From positions 1-38,235 of the forward strand of contig NZ_CAJXQY010000032.1 in assembly GCF_913058315.1 (NCBI RefSeq): DNA of 38,235 nucleotides, read 5' to 3'. The notes under the pieces were generated by a model. It saw only the letters and a list, made by a program, of their open reading frames with translations, was not told where the DNA came from and searched no databases. The translations under genes were made by a program, and so were the position numbers. Numbering within the stretch: the stretch's first letter is position 1; every line of letters begins with the position of its first letter. Positions 8,982 to 18,385 of the stretch are shown here, one piece after another. The stretch comes from an uncultured Alteromonas sp. GTDB taxonomy: Bacteria > Pseudomonadota > Gammaproteobacteria > Enterobacterales > Alteromonadaceae.

Positions 8982-9386
8982 ATGAAGCAGTTTTTTCGGC
9001 TGATTGTGTTGCTTGGCATTCTTGCGCCTTTTTCAAATGCTACAGCACAAGAGCAACCGTCTTATGCCTACATTGGTATTGAGCCTGAGATTGTCACGAA
9101 CTATCTGGGTCCGAATGCCACCAAACTGGGCTATGTACGGGTGATGATCGAAATTATGGTGTCTGATGTCGACCAGCTCGAACTGGTTGAGCACCACATG
9201 CCGCTGTTGCGTGCGACTGCCATTGAGATTTTTGGCCGCCAGCCGGAAGAGAAGGTGAAATCACTCACCGGCCGCGAAGATATTCGCCGCGCGGTACTGG
9301 CCGCCCTGCAGGATCATATGTTGCAGGAAACCGGCGCCAAGGTGATTAAAGAGATCATCTTTACCAAGTACCTGCATCAAAAATAA
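8982..9386 (+). CDS. FliL-like protein (flagellar basal-body-associated family)
   Basis: The protein has 134 residues. A hydrophobic N-terminus (MKQFFRLIVLLGILAPFSNATA) looks like a signal peptide or short anchor. The rest fits the FliL fold: a beta strand with YVRVMIEIMV, a helix with HHMPLLRATAIEIFGRQ, and the C-terminal DHMLQETGAKVIKEIIFTKYLHQ, which matches the end of FliL proteins. It is far from any flagellar operon in this window, so it is more likely an orphan paralog than the stator-associated FliL itself. Role unknown beyond a periplasmic location. Confidence 0.75.
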   Translation: MKQFFRLIVLLGILAPFSNATAQEQPSYAYIGIEPEIVTNYLGPNATKLGYVRVMIEIMVSDVDQLELVEHHMPLLRATAIEIFGRQPEEKVKSLTGREDIRRAVLAALQDHMLQETGAKVIKEIIFTKYLHQK

Positions 9387-9410
9387 CGGCCTGATTGGAT
9401 GATTGGTGAA

Positions 9411-10274
9411 TTACCGGGAAGTCGGTTTACCGCTTCCCAGGGTAAGCAGCCAGGCCATCACGCAGCCAGAGATCAGGCCGGCAGTATGTGCTGCGTTGGC
9501 CATATTAACCCACAACACATCGGCAAAGCCTAGCACCAGCCAGACCAGCATAAAGCCAACAATGGCTTTGGGCAGATAGAGCCCCCACTGCGGTCGTAAC
9601 CAGCCGGTTATCCACACAAAGCCCACCAGGCCATACACCACACCAGAAAGCCCGCCGAAATTAGGCCCCGACACAAGCAGCTGAGCCAGATTACTCACCA
9701 GTGCGGTCACCACAAACAAAATAATGATAAAGCTGCTGCCAAACTGTCGCTCTACCTGCGAGCCGAGCATACTCCACCACAGCAGGTTAAAAATGAAATG
9801 CAGCACACTAAAATGGATAAAGGCAGGCCCTAGCAGGCGCCACCATTCATGATTCTGCAACAGATTGCCAAGCGGCATAATCATCAGTGCAGCAGCAATA
9901 GGCTGGAATAATCCAACCAGTGACGCCGCGAAAATGAGGGTACACAGAATAAGAATAATGCCGGTCACCGGTGCCCGGCGCAATGACACCAGCCAGCGGC
10001 GTATACTGTTGCCTTTGCCCTGCTCTACCGGTACGTCGGTGCGATCAGAATGCTGCCAGGCCGCCTGCTGATAAATGGGATCATTGGGGGTTTGAATAAA
10101 CGCCTGGCAAATTTCCAGGGCGCGCGCGTGATCGGCGTCGTTATCCAGCACCAGCAGATACTGGTCTTCCTCAGGGACATGATGAACCTGCACCGGGATC
10201 TGCTGGGATTTCAAATAACTGGCCAGCGAGTCAGCATAGCGTAGCTGACTGATTGCAATCAGTGGTTTTGCCAC
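9411..10274 (-). CDS. glpG: Rhomboid intramembrane serine protease GlpG
   Basis: The 287-residue protein has a cytoplasmic N-terminal domain (1-80) and six or more membrane helices. The catalytic dyad is visible: S210 in GGLSGVVYG and H263 in ANAAHTAGLISG, equivalent to E. coli S201/H254. The oxyanion/L1 region contains HFSVLHFIFNLLWW. GlpG cleaves membrane proteins within the bilayer. It follows glpE by two bases, and the pair sits downstream of kbl-tdh, so it may be the last gene of a four-gene transcript. Confidence 0.94.
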   Translation of the reverse strand: MAKPLIAISQLRYADSLASYLKSQQIPVQVHHVPEEDQYLLVLDNDADHARALEICQAFIQTPNDPIYQQAAWQHSDRTDVPVEQGKGNSIRRWLVSLRRAPVTGIILILCTLIFAASLVGLFQPIAAALMIMPLGNLLQNHEWWRLLGPAFIHFSVLHFIFNLLWWSMLGSQVERQFGSSFIIILFVVTALVSNLAQLLVSGPNFGGLSGVVYGLVGFVWITGWLRPQWGLYLPKAIVGFMLVWLVLGFADVLWVNMANAAHTAGLISGCVMAWLLTLGSGKPTSR

Positions 10275-10276
10275 AA

Positions 10277-10588
10277 CTAGTCGTTAACCACCGGTTGGCC
10301 CAGACGCCAGCTCTCAAAGCCACCGTCCATGCTGTATACCTTCTCGTAGCCCTGCCCCACCAGAAACTGCGCGGCTTGCTGGCTGCTGACGCCGTGGTAA
10401 CACACCACAACGACCGGCGCCGTTTTAGGCGTGGCTTCCATAAAGGCGGCCAGATTGTCGTTCGACAGGTTTATCGCGCCTGCCATGTGAGCTGCCTGAA
10501 AGGATCCGGCATCGCGGATATCCGCGATAACCAAATCGTCTTTCTGTTCGGCAACGTCAGCAATAGAAATGTGTTGGAATGGTTGCAT
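10277..10588 (-). CDS. glpE: Thiosulfate sulfurtransferase GlpE (single-domain rhodanese)
   Basis: This 103-residue single rhodanese domain transfers sulfane sulfur from thiosulfate to cyanide or thioredoxin. The active-site loop is CYHGVSS with nucleophile C63; E. coli GlpE has the related CYHGNSS. The substrate-binding start DIRDAGSFQAAHMAGAINL is also typical. The gene lies 7 bases after tdh and 2 before glpG, suggesting co-transcription. Confidence 0.93.
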   Translation of the reverse strand: MQPFQHISIADVAEQKDDLVIADIRDAGSFQAAHMAGAINLSNDNLAAFMEATPKTAPVVVVCYHGVSSQQAAQFLVGQGYEKVYSMDGGFESWRLGQPVVND

Positions 10589-10595
10589 AATACTC

Positions 10596-11621
10596 TTATT
10601 GCCAGTTAAGAATGACTTTTCCTGACTCTCCGGAGCCCATTACATCGAAGCCTTGCTGAAAATCATCAATAGCAAACTGATGCGTGATAATGGGGGAAAT
10701 GTCCAGGCCACTTTGCAGTAAACTCGCCATCTTATACCAGGTTTCAAACATTTCCCGGCCGTATATTCCTTTGATCACCAGGCCTTTAAAAATAACCTGA
10801 TTCCAGTCGATGGCGACGTCCTGCGGCGGAATACCAAGCATGGCAATTTTACCGCCGTTGTTCATGTTATTGAGCATATCGCGAAAGGCAACCGGGACTC
10901 CAGACATTTCTAGGCCGATGTCAAAGCCTTCGGTCATGCCCAGTGACTGCATCACGTCTTTGAGTGACTCCTCGGCAACGTTTACCGCGCGGCTAACGCC
11001 CATTTGCTCCGCCAGCTTAAGCCGGTAAGGGTTTACATCGGTGATCACCACATGTCGCGCGCCTACGTGACGGGCAACGGCAGCCGCCATAATGCCAATG
11101 GGGCCGGCGCCGGTAATCAGCACATCTTCGCCCACCAAATCAAACGATAGCGCGGTGTGCACGGCGTTACCAAAGGGGTCAAAAATAGACGCCAGGTCGT
11201 CTGAAATATTGTCTGGAATTTTAAACGCATTAAACGCCGGGATCACCAGATACTCGGCAAAAGCCCCGGCACGGTTTACGCCCACACCTTCGGTATTGCG
11301 GCACAGGTGACGTCGGCCTGCCCGGCAGTTGCGGCAATGACCGCAGGTAATATGGCCTTCGCCAGATACCCGGTCGCCTACTTTAAAGCCTTGTACTTCC
11401 TGGCCCATGTCGACCACTTCGCCCACATATTCATGGCCAACCACCATGGGTACCGGAATGGTTTTCTGCGCCCAGTCATCCCACTGATAGATATGCATAT
11501 CGGTACCGCAAATAGCGGTTTTACGAATTTTGATCAGCAGGTCGTTATGCCCCATTACCGGCTTATCGGTATCCAGCATCCAGATACCACGGGTTGGTTG
11601 CTGTTTTACCAACGACTTCAT
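10596..11621 (-). CDS. tdh: L-threonine 3-dehydrogenase
   Basis: This zinc-dependent medium-chain dehydrogenase oxidises L-threonine to 2-amino-3-ketobutyrate with NAD+. Its 341 residues equal the E. coli length. Visible features are the catalytic zinc region CGTDMHIY (C38) with GHEYVGEV, the structural zinc cluster [15 protein letters not shown], and the Rossmann motif [10 protein letters not shown]. Its ATG overlaps the kbl stop by four bases (ATGA), so the two pathway enzymes are translationally coupled. Confidence 0.97.
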   Translation of the reverse strand: MKSLVKQQPTRGIWMLDTDKPVMGHNDLLIKIRKTAICGTDMHIYQWDDWAQKTIPVPMVVGHEYVGEVVDMGQEVQGFKVGDRVSGEGHITCGHCRNCRAGRRHLCRNTEGVGVNRAGAFAEYLVIPAFNAFKIPDNISDDLASIFDPFGNAVHTALSFDLVGEDVLITGAGPIGIMAAAVARHVGARHVVITDVNPYRLKLAEQMGVSRAVNVAEESLKDVMQSLGMTEGFDIGLEMSGVPVAFRDMLNNMNNGGKIAMLGIPPQDVAIDWNQVIFKGLVIKGIYGREMFETWYKMASLLQSGLDISPIITHQFAIDDFQQGFDVMGSGESGKVILNWQ

Positions 11622-12814
11622 GCAATGACTCCCAGTTCACGACCCACTTCAATAAATGCCTCAACGGCTTTATCAACATGCGCCAGCGTATGAGCAGCCG
11701 ACATCTGAGTACGAATACGCGCCTGGCCTTTAGGCACTACCGGGAAGGAGAAGCCAATAACATAAATGCCTTTTTCGAGCAGCTTTTCGGCCATCTGGTT
11801 GGCCAGTTTGGCATCCCCCAGCATGACCGGAATGATGGCGTGGTCTTTCCCTGCCAGGGTAAATCCGGCCTCGGTCATGCGGTTGCGGAAGTGTTCGGCG
11901 TTACGCCACAGCTGGGCACGCAAGTCGTGGCCATCGGCCATCATATCGAACACTTTCAGCGAAGCGGCCACAATAGGCGGCGCCACTGAGTTAGAAAACA
12001 GATACGGACGCGAACGCTGGCGTAACCATTCAATTGCCGCTTTACTGCCCGAAGTGTAACCACCTGAAGCACCGCCTAACGCTTTGCCTAAGGTACCGGT
12101 AATCAAATCTACCCGTCCCAGTACGTCACAGTATTCATGGCTGCCGCGGCCATTGTCACCCAGAAAGCCGGTGGCATGGCAATCATCTACCATTACCATG
12201 GCATCGTATTTATCGGCCAGGTCACAAACGCCTTTCAGGTTGGCAATGATACCGTCCATCGAAAATACGCCATCGGTTGCGATAAGGATAAACCGGGCGC
12301 CGTCTTCGCGAGCCTGCTTTAACTGTTCCTCCAGCGCCTGCATATCGTTGTTAGCATAGCGGTAACGTTTGGCTTTACTGAGGCGCACGCCGTCGATGAT
12401 ACTGGCGTGGTTAAGGGCATCCGAAACAATCGCATCTTCCGGGCCTAATAAGGTTTCGAATAAGCCGCCGTTGGCATCGAAGCACGACGGATACAAAATA
12501 GTGTCTTCAGTGCCCAGGAACTCACTGATTTTGGCTTCCAGTGCTTTGTGGATGTCTTGCGTACCGCAGATAAAACGCACAGAAGCCATACCAAAGCCGT
12601 GCGACTCTAACCCCGCCTTCGCCGCTTCAATCAGCGCCGGGTGATTTGCCAGGCCCAGATAGTTGTTGGCGCAAAAGTTAATCACGTGGTCACCGCTTTG
12701 CGTTGCTATGTCAGCTTGTTGCTGGGTGGTGATCACCCGCTCTACTTTGTACAGCCCATCCTCACGGGTGGCGTTAAGCTGTTGTTCGAGATGAGAAATA
12801 AAAGATGCTGACAT
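11618..12814 (-). CDS. kbl: 2-amino-3-ketobutyrate CoA ligase (glycine C-acetyltransferase)
   Basis: This PLP enzyme converts 2-amino-3-ketobutyrate and CoA to glycine and acetyl-CoA, the second step of threonine breakdown. At 398 residues it matches E. coli Kbl. The PLP lysine is K244 in [25 protein letters not shown] carries the ring-binding Asp/His. AGGAG nine bases before the ATG is a good ribosome site. A -10-like TACAAT (minus strand, 12855-12860) lies upstream, without a clear -35. Confidence 0.97.
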   Translation of the reverse strand: MSASFISHLEQQLNATREDGLYKVERVITTQQQADIATQSGDHVINFCANNYLGLANHPALIEAAKAGLESHGFGMASVRFICGTQDIHKALEAKISEFLGTEDTILYPSCFDANGGLFETLLGPEDAIVSDALNHASIIDGVRLSKAKRYRYANNDMQALEEQLKQAREDGARFILIATDGVFSMDGIIANLKGVCDLADKYDAMVMVDDCHATGFLGDNGRGSHEYCDVLGRVDLITGTLGKALGGASGGYTSGSKAAIEWLRQRSRPYLFSNSVAPPIVAASLKVFDMMADGHDLRAQLWRNAEHFRNRMTEAGFTLAGKDHAIIPVMLGDAKLANQMAEKLLEKGIYVIGFSFPVVPKGQARIRTQMSAAHTLAHVDKAVEAFIEVGRELGVIA

Positions 12815-12972
12815 GCGAGCACTCCTGGCCGAATGGGTTTGATAAAAGTGGCGTATTGTACCGAAGAGGCTGTGATACTGCCTATGCCGGGCCGCCTGGC
12901 CGGATGTTTATCCCCACGCCAGGTGTAAACTTTTAAAGACGCTCTGCAACGCATCCTAAACGTGAGGCTAAC

Positions 12973-15423
12973 TTAGAGCTGCCAGCGCCCCATATAGACT
13001 TTGGTTTGCAGCACTTCCCATAATGCGGTTTCTTCTATGGGTTTACTGATGTAATAGCCCTGTCCGTACTGACAACTCATGTTGGCCAGCTGGAACAGCT
13101 GCTCCGGTTGCTCTATGCCTTCTGCGACGATCTCAAGCCCCATACTCCGTACCATACTAATGGTGGAACTAACGATATTGCGATCGCTTTCGGTTTCGAG
13201 CATGCCGGCGATAAAAGAACGGTCAATCTTAATAATGTCACTGGGGATCATTTTCAGATAGCTTAATGACGAGTAGCCGGTACCAAAGTCGTCTACGGCA
13301 ATCTTGCAGCCCAGCGCTCGTATTTGCTGAATAACTTCCACTGCCCGTTCTATATCGGCCACCAACACGGTTTCGGTAAGTTCCAGCTCAATATTGTGCG
13401 GATCCACCTTGTGCAGGTCGATAAGCTCCATCAGGTAAGGTTGCAGCGCACTGTTAGCAAATTGAGCGGCCGACAGGTTGATAGCAATTTTGACATTACG
13501 ATAGCCATTTTTTTCCAGCCTCGACAATAATTCGATAGAGCGCTCCATCACCCAGAAATCCAGTTCAGACATCATGGAGGTATTTTCGAGCAGGGGCAAA
13601 AAGTCGCCCGGCGGCACCAGCCCCCTTACAGGGTGGTTCCAGCGTAGCAAGGCTTCAAAGCCGGTTAACCGTTTAGTGGCCAACTCTATTTGCGGTTGTA
13701 GCGCAATAAAGAACTGTTGTTCTTTTAAGGCAATCCGCGCTTCACTTTCTAACTCCACCTGCTTAACGATTTTCTGGTTCATCGACGGATTGAAGAAGCG
13801 GTAGCTTGAACCCCGCTCCAGTTTGGCTTCATACATGGCGGTGTCGGCCTGGCGCATAAGCTCAAGTGCCCGGGTTTTAGACGTGGTGGTGTAAGCCACA
13901 CCAATACTGATACTGATATAGAAGGTCTGCTCACTAATAACCATGGGCTCAACGAACACTTCAATGAGCTTCTCGGCCACAATGTTAACCTGCTCTATTT
14001 TATCGAGGCCGGTTACCAGAATAACAAACTCATCGCCGCCAAAGCGGGCAATCAGATCATTCTCTCTTATCACGCTGGAAAGGCGCTCACCGGCGAGTTT
14101 GACCACTTCATCACCAAAGTGATGACCATGGCTGTCGTTAACCTTTTTAAAGTTATCCAGGTCGATAAATAATAAAGCCATACCGGCGTTTTGCCGATGC
14201 AGAGCCGCCAGTTGTTTGTTGATCTGAAACGTCATCATGTTGCGATTAGGCAAGCCGGTCAGGCTATCGAACATGGCCATTTTTTCCAGTTTGGCGGTAT
14301 TCGCGGCCATCTGCTGATCGAGAGACTCCAGCTTATCGGAGAGCTCAACAGCCGCCTCGCCCAGGGTGTCGAGCTCATCGAGCAGCCACTTTTTGCGGGT
14401 AAAGCTCCGTTTTTGCTGCAGTTTAAATTCTTCGAACCGTTTTTGAGCCAGTAATGGCAGCATATTAGACAGCACAGAGAGCTTTTGTGCATAGCGCCGT
14501 AGCAGCACAAACATACACAACACAAAGGTTAGCACCAGTCCCACGCCACCAAAGAAAATAATCCGGTTCTGGCTTTTATACGCCCGTTTGCGTTCATCAA
14601 TGTCGTGGGTAAACATTAAGTAATGCCCATTTGACTGATGCTGATACAACGGCAGCAGCGTAATTAAGTACGCCTTGCCTTTCACGTTTACTTCGTAACC
14701 ATTGGTAATTAGCGTGGTTTTGCTGGCGGAAGGCGGAATGGCGGCGAGGATATCCCGCATAAATCGCTCCTGCTTCTCACTGACCATACTGTTTATAAAA
14801 TACCGGTCTGATTGCGCTGTAGCGCCCCTGGAGTGCTTCACCAAAACCAGATCGGACTGGCTGGCGCCCTGGGTTGCCTCACTGAGCAAAGCCAGTAATT
14901 CCTGTAATGAAGTGCTCATCACCACCACATTGGTGGTTTGCCGGTTGATCATCACCGGGATGCTGACAATCTGCTCGCACATCACATGACAATGCACCCC
15001 GGCAATGGGCCGGGCTTCAGACAGGGTTTCTGCCACCATGGCCAGCACATCATCAGGTAAAAACTCGCCCTGTTGATACACCAGTTGCTGCTGACTGTTG
15101 AGCACCCACAAATTGTTGACATCCCACTGGAGCAGCAGGAAATCTTCGGCCCGCCGGAAGGTTTCCACCAGCTCCTGAGTGTTGCTTGCCGGTGAATCGT
15201 TAATATACTTAAGCCCCTCCACCCACACAGACAGTCGTTCATTAAGCAACGTAGACAACTGGTGGTAGCGGGTGACATCCCTGGACAAGATCGCCTGATT
15301 CAGCTGTTGCTCCTGATTTGCCGCCTGGTATAACAGTAAACTCACCACCAGCGAGCACACAAAGATGATCACCAACAGCATGATGGCCAGTACTTTGTAA
15401 CTGAGTGAGACGGTTTTTTTCAT
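12973..15423 (-). CDS. Membrane GGDEF-EAL bifunctional c-di-GMP enzyme with periplasmic sensor
   Basis: The product has 816 residues. TM1 is about 8-34, a periplasmic sensor domain about 35-286, TM2 about 287-309, then a coiled-coil linker, GGDEF and EAL domains. GGDEF is intact at 462-466, with an RxxD inhibitory site (REND) five residues before it. The EAL catalytic residues are all present: EALLRW (590-595), NLSAAQF, ELTET, DD at 711-712, IKIDRSFI and EGIE. Both synthesis and breakdown of c-di-GMP are therefore possible. The sensor has a cysteine/histidine cluster, HCHVMC (144-149), which could bind metal or form a disulphide. ATG 15423 is four bases after the stop of the upstream porin gene; a longer frame back to 15492 would overlap that gene and lack the proper N-terminus. 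Confidence 0.92.
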   Translation of the reverse strand: MKKTVSLSYKVLAIMLLVIIFVCSLVVSLLLYQAANQEQQLNQAILSRDVTRYHQLSTLLNERLSVWVEGLKYINDSPASNTQELVETFRRAEDFLLLQWDVNNLWVLNSQQQLVYQQGEFLPDDVLAMVAETLSEARPIAGVHCHVMCEQIVSIPVMINRQTTNVVVMSTSLQELLALLSEATQGASQSDLVLVKHSRGATAQSDRYFINSMVSEKQERFMRDILAAIPPSASKTTLITNGYEVNVKGKAYLITLLPLYQHQSNGHYLMFTHDIDERKRAYKSQNRIIFFGGVGLVLTFVLCMFVLLRRYAQKLSVLSNMLPLLAQKRFEEFKLQQKRSFTRKKWLLDELDTLGEAAVELSDKLESLDQQMAANTAKLEKMAMFDSLTGLPNRNMMTFQINKQLAALHRQNAGMALLFIDLDNFKKVNDSHGHHFGDEVVKLAGERLSSVIRENDLIARFGGDEFVILVTGLDKIEQVNIVAEKLIEVFVEPMVISEQTFYISISIGVAYTTTSKTRALELMRQADTAMYEAKLERGSSYRFFNPSMNQKIVKQVELESEARIALKEQQFFIALQPQIELATKRLTGFEALLRWNHPVRGLVPPGDFLPLLENTSMMSELDFWVMERSIELLSRLEKNGYRNVKIAINLSAAQFANSALQPYLMELIDLHKVDPHNIELELTETVLVADIERAVEVIQQIRALGCKIAVDDFGTGYSSLSYLKMIPSDIIKIDRSFIAGMLETESDRNIVSSTISMVRSMGLEIVAEGIEQPEQLFQLANMSCQYGQGYYISKPIEETALWEVLQTKVYMGRWQL

Positions 15424-15427
15424 CGGC

Positions 15428-16615
15428 TCAGAACCAATACATGAGTTGCACAGACCAGGCGTTCCAGTAAGGCTTTGCATACACCAGCGCATCCGGAAAA
15501 ACCACTGCCGTCAGGCGGCCAGCGCCATGAGTACGGGAAAACTCGCCGCTGAGTCTGAGGTTAGACTTTATATCCCAGCTCAGGCCAAAGGTTAGTGTAT
15601 CCATATACCCGTAATGCTCTGGAATGGCGCCAAAGGAGTTGAATGCCAGTTGTTCGCCGTGGCGATCCTTGCGGTCCACATCATAGGTATCGAATCGCAC
15701 CAGACCGGTAAGATTATTCTGCAAAAAGTAACGCCACTGGAGGTAGCCGCCCTCGCCGGTTTTATCGACATCCAGCGTGATGCCCTGAGTGAAGTCTCCC
15801 TCGTACATCAGGCGGTCGCGTAGCAGCTCCATGGTGAGTTCCCAGTTTTCACTGTCATAGCGAGCAGCCAGCGTGAGCCTGTCGATACCGGACTGGCCGT
15901 TGAGCAAAATATCCCGGGCGGCCGGTTCATAGGTGAATTCAGATTGCAGCAAACTGAAGCCAAGCTGCCACTGCATGGAATCCGGCTGCCAGTAGGTACT
16001 GAACTGATGCGTAAAATCCTGTTTTACTCGCCCCTGTGCCTGTGGGCTCAGTAGTTTCTTGGTATCTTCTTTGGCAAGCGGCGAACGCCCGTAGCTCCAG
16101 CGCACTTCCCAGGTGCCGCTACTGCTGGTTTTGGTGCTTTGCAGAGCAATACCGTCGCTGCTGAGTGCGAGGTCGCGGTTGCCATCGTAATAAATGGATT
16201 GCGGTAATGAGATAGATGGCCGGGTATGCGGCACATCCTGGGTGGCTGAATACCACCAGTGGCGGTTTTTATATCGGCCCAGGTGCACGTTGACCTGCCA
16301 GTCAAACAAACGTGTTAAACGCCAGTCTAAAAATAAATAGTCGAGGCGGACTCCCTGACGAAAGCGGTTGCCGCCGTCGAGGTAAACAAACTGGCCGGAT
16401 ACACTCAAAGACGGGTTAATCACATACGAGCCGTTAATACCAATTTCGGTGAGCTCAGTGGTTATCTCATTGCCGGTAGTGATGTAATTGCTGTCGGTAG
16501 AGCTGGTCAGGCCCTGGGCAATAAAGCCATGCCAGGAGAAGTTGTCATGATTGGCCCGGGTATAACCGGAAAGGAGCAGTAATATGGCCCCAAAACTGAA
16601 CGCACAAAGCTTCAT
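15428..16615 (-). CDS. Outer-membrane beta-barrel (porin-like) protein
   Basis: The protein has 395 residues. The signal peptide ends at TRA (about residue 21). The rest alternates polar and hydrophobic/aromatic residues in short strands and ends in phenylalanine (LMYWF), the usual barrel insertion signal. I do not recognise the exact family. Its ATG overlaps the stop of the PstS-like gene (ATGA at 16612-16615) and its stop is four bases from the GGDEF-EAL start, so all three should be made together. A role as a solute channel or outer-membrane partner for the receptor is inference. Confidence 0.8.
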   Translation of the reverse strand: MKLCAFSFGAILLLLSGYTRANHDNFSWHGFIAQGLTSSTDSNYITTGNEITTELTEIGINGSYVINPSLSVSGQFVYLDGGNRFRQGVRLDYLFLDWRLTRLFDWQVNVHLGRYKNRHWWYSATQDVPHTRPSISLPQSIYYDGNRDLALSSDGIALQSTKTSSSGTWEVRWSYGRSPLAKEDTKKLLSPQAQGRVKQDFTHQFSTYWQPDSMQWQLGFSLLQSEFTYEPAARDILLNGQSGIDRLTLAARYDSENWELTMELLRDRLMYEGDFTQGITLDVDKTGEGGYLQWRYFLQNNLTGLVRFDTYDVDRKDRHGEQLAFNSFGAIPEHYGYMDTLTFGLSWDIKSNLRLSGEFSRTHGAGRLTAVVFPDALVYAKPYWNAWSVQLMYWF

Positions 16616-17079
16616 AACGGCTCTCCCACGGTGATCACCCTGATATTATTATTGGTCTGGACAGGTTCTGGCAGATAGCCGATGGCCCCCGGCGTTTGCG
16701 CAATAATCGCTTGCAGTGCCTGCGCCGTATCAACGGTTTTCGGTGCTTCGCCCTGCCCGGAATACACTACGCGCTGCCAGATACGTTCGAGCTGGTAGGG
16801 ATAAATATTGAGCAGGTGTCGGCAAAACTGCTGATGAGTGTCACTTTGTGGCGGCAGCACAAACACCCTGATCCGACTTCCGTCTGGCCAGAACTGGGTT
16901 CGCCCGGCAAAAATCATACGAAGTTGTGCGGGTGATAAAGTATTAATATCAACGGATTGATTAACCAGTACCGCAATGGGTTGCGCTGGTATATCGGCCC
17001 GAGCAGTGCCTGTCCCTAATGCTCCTATCCATAATAATAGGGCGCCGAAACAGAACGCTTTTAAAATCCAAACTTTCAA
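16612..17079 (-). CDS. PstS-like periplasmic phosphate-binding-type protein (short PBP)
   Basis: The protein has 155 residues, with a signal peptide ending ARA (about residue 28). The body resembles the short PstS-like (PBP-like) domain: INTLSPAQLRMIFAGRTQFWPDGSRIRVFVLP, then IWQRVVYSGQGEAPKTV and TPGAIGYLPEP. It is about half the length of a transport PstS, and no pstCAB genes are nearby, so a sensing role is more likely than uptake. The start is TTG (17079) with AAGG upstream; there is no alternative ATG before the signal peptide. First gene of a three-gene coupled unit with the barrel and GGDEF-EAL genes. Confidence 0.82.
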   Translation of the reverse strand: MKVWILKAFCFGALLLWIGALGTGTARADIPAQPIAVLVNQSVDINTLSPAQLRMIFAGRTQFWPDGSRIRVFVLPPQSDTHQQFCRHLLNIYPYQLERIWQRVVYSGQGEAPKTVDTAQALQAIIAQTPGAIGYLPEPVQTNNNIRVITVGEPL

Positions 17080-17235
17080 ATGTACGCCTTAACTAATAGT
17101 GTAGTCATTTGCGTAGGTCCCTTCCTGCCGCGAAGTGCCTTTCCAGAGATGAAAAAGCCCAACTACAAGTTTAGAAAAGAATTGGATTTTTTAAAGTGTT
17201 TATTGCTATAACTTTAGTGCAATAAATAAGGCCCG
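17080..17235. other. Intergenic region upstream of the PstS-like/barrel/GGDEF-EAL unit
   Basis: AT-rich spacer between two minus-strand transcription units; it must hold the promoter of the three-gene unit, but I cannot pick a convincing one. An inverted repeat TTATTGC (17200-17206) / GCAATAA (17219-17225) lies just past the heptosyltransferase stop and may end that transcript or bind a protein. Confidence 0.4.
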
Positions 17236-18312
17236 TTATACCTTAGATACCGACTTGAGCAACTTGTCTATACTGGCATTGACCTGTTTGGCGCTGATCA
17301 TCGTCATCAGGCTTTCCCCTTTGGCGCGGCGTCCCCATGGTAAAGATTGCCAGGACTTTCCAAACTGTTGTTCAATACACTGGTCGTAAACCGACACGAC
17401 ATCCGCGAGGTTGTTATAAGGGCCGGTGCGGCGCGGATTAGAATGGGCATACAAGCCAATTACCGGTGTATTCACCGCCGTGGCCATATGAGCGGGACCG
17501 GTATCAGGGGCGATAACCAAACAGGCCTCAGCGAGTACACCGGCCAGCTCTTTGAGGGTGGTTTTACCAATCAGATCGTCTTTTATAGGAGCGCCGGCAG
17601 CCAGGATAGCATCGCCGATGGTTCTGTCGAGCGGTCCCGGTCCGCCGCAAAGGAACACCGGTATGTTTTCATCCGCAAGATGCTTAGCAGCCGCTGCATA
17701 GCCTTCTGCAGTCCAGTTACGTTCTGCTTTAGACGCAGCCGGGCAGATAACGGCATAACGGCCATATTGTTGCTGCAACCGATGACCCGTAGCCAGGTCA
17801 GACTCGCTCAAAGGCAACTGCCAGGCAGGCTTATCCACCGGCTCTATGCCCATGGCATCGGCAAAGGCCATGAACCCTTCTAACACGTGGGGATGCTGCT
17901 GATGAGCAATCCGTTTATTAATAAACAGGCTATGGCCTTCCTTGCTGCGGGATTTATCGAATCCGAGGCGAACTTTTGCTCTGATAGCACGGGAAAGCAG
18001 GTTGGCGCGCAGGGCAATTTGCATTACGCAGAGCACATCAAAGCGTTGTGCTTTTAACTGCTGACGAATAGCCTGCATCCCTTTGCGGCCGGTTTTCTTG
18101 TCGTAGATAATAAACTCAACGCCATCCATGCCATTGAGCAAGTGATACTCTATCTTGCCGATGATCCAGGTAATATGAATGTCAGGCCGGCTTACGCGAA
18201 TGCGATTAACCATCGCCGCAGCATGGCACACATCGCCAATGGCCGATAATCTAAGAATACATATTCTTGCATTTTGAGGGAGTTTTAATACGCCTGACAA
18301 AGAATCTTCCAA
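17236..18312 (-). CDS. Glycosyltransferase family 9 (LPS heptosyltransferase-like)
   Basis: The 358-residue product is of the ADP-heptose:LPS heptosyltransferase type. The N-terminal RLSAIGDVCHAAAMVNRIR and the C-terminal APDTGPAHMATAVNTPVIGLYAHSNPRRTGP are the family hallmarks. It would act at the inner face of the inner membrane, adding heptose to the Kdo/lipid A acceptor; heptosyltransferase I, II and later transferases cannot be told apart here. Both possible starts are TTG: 18312, or 18300, which has GGAAG five bases upstream. It is divergent from kdkA, another LPS inner-core gene. Confidence 0.88.
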   Translation of the reverse strand: MEDSLSGVLKLPQNARICILRLSAIGDVCHAAAMVNRIRVSRPDIHITWIIGKIEYHLLNGMDGVEFIIYDKKTGRKGMQAIRQQLKAQRFDVLCVMQIALRANLLSRAIRAKVRLGFDKSRSKEGHSLFINKRIAHQQHPHVLEGFMAFADAMGIEPVDKPAWQLPLSESDLATGHRLQQQYGRYAVICPAASKAERNWTAEGYAAAAKHLADENIPVFLCGGPGPLDRTIGDAILAAGAPIKDDLIGKTTLKELAGVLAEACLVIAPDTGPAHMATAVNTPVIGLYAHSNPRRTGPYNNLADVVSVYDQCIEQQFGKSWQSLPWGRRAKGESLMTMISAKQVNASIDKLLKSVSKV

Positions 18313-18385
18313 CTAGCACTGATAAACCCCGCTAATTTGATTACAATCAGGATGAATTAACAAGTCTTAATGCTGAGAATTATCG

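Noticed and set aside
10253..10609. Plus-strand 118-codon frame over glpE
   Set aside because: It is antisense to glpE, which has clear rhodanese motifs, and shows no recognisable features of its own.
15424..15492. Longer GGDEF-EAL start inside the barrel gene
   Set aside because: The extra 23 residues overlap the end of the barrel gene and precede a normal positively charged membrane start at 15423.
17347..17883. Plus-strand 178-codon frame over the heptosyltransferase
   Set aside because: Long antisense frame in a conserved gene; translation has no coherent domain.
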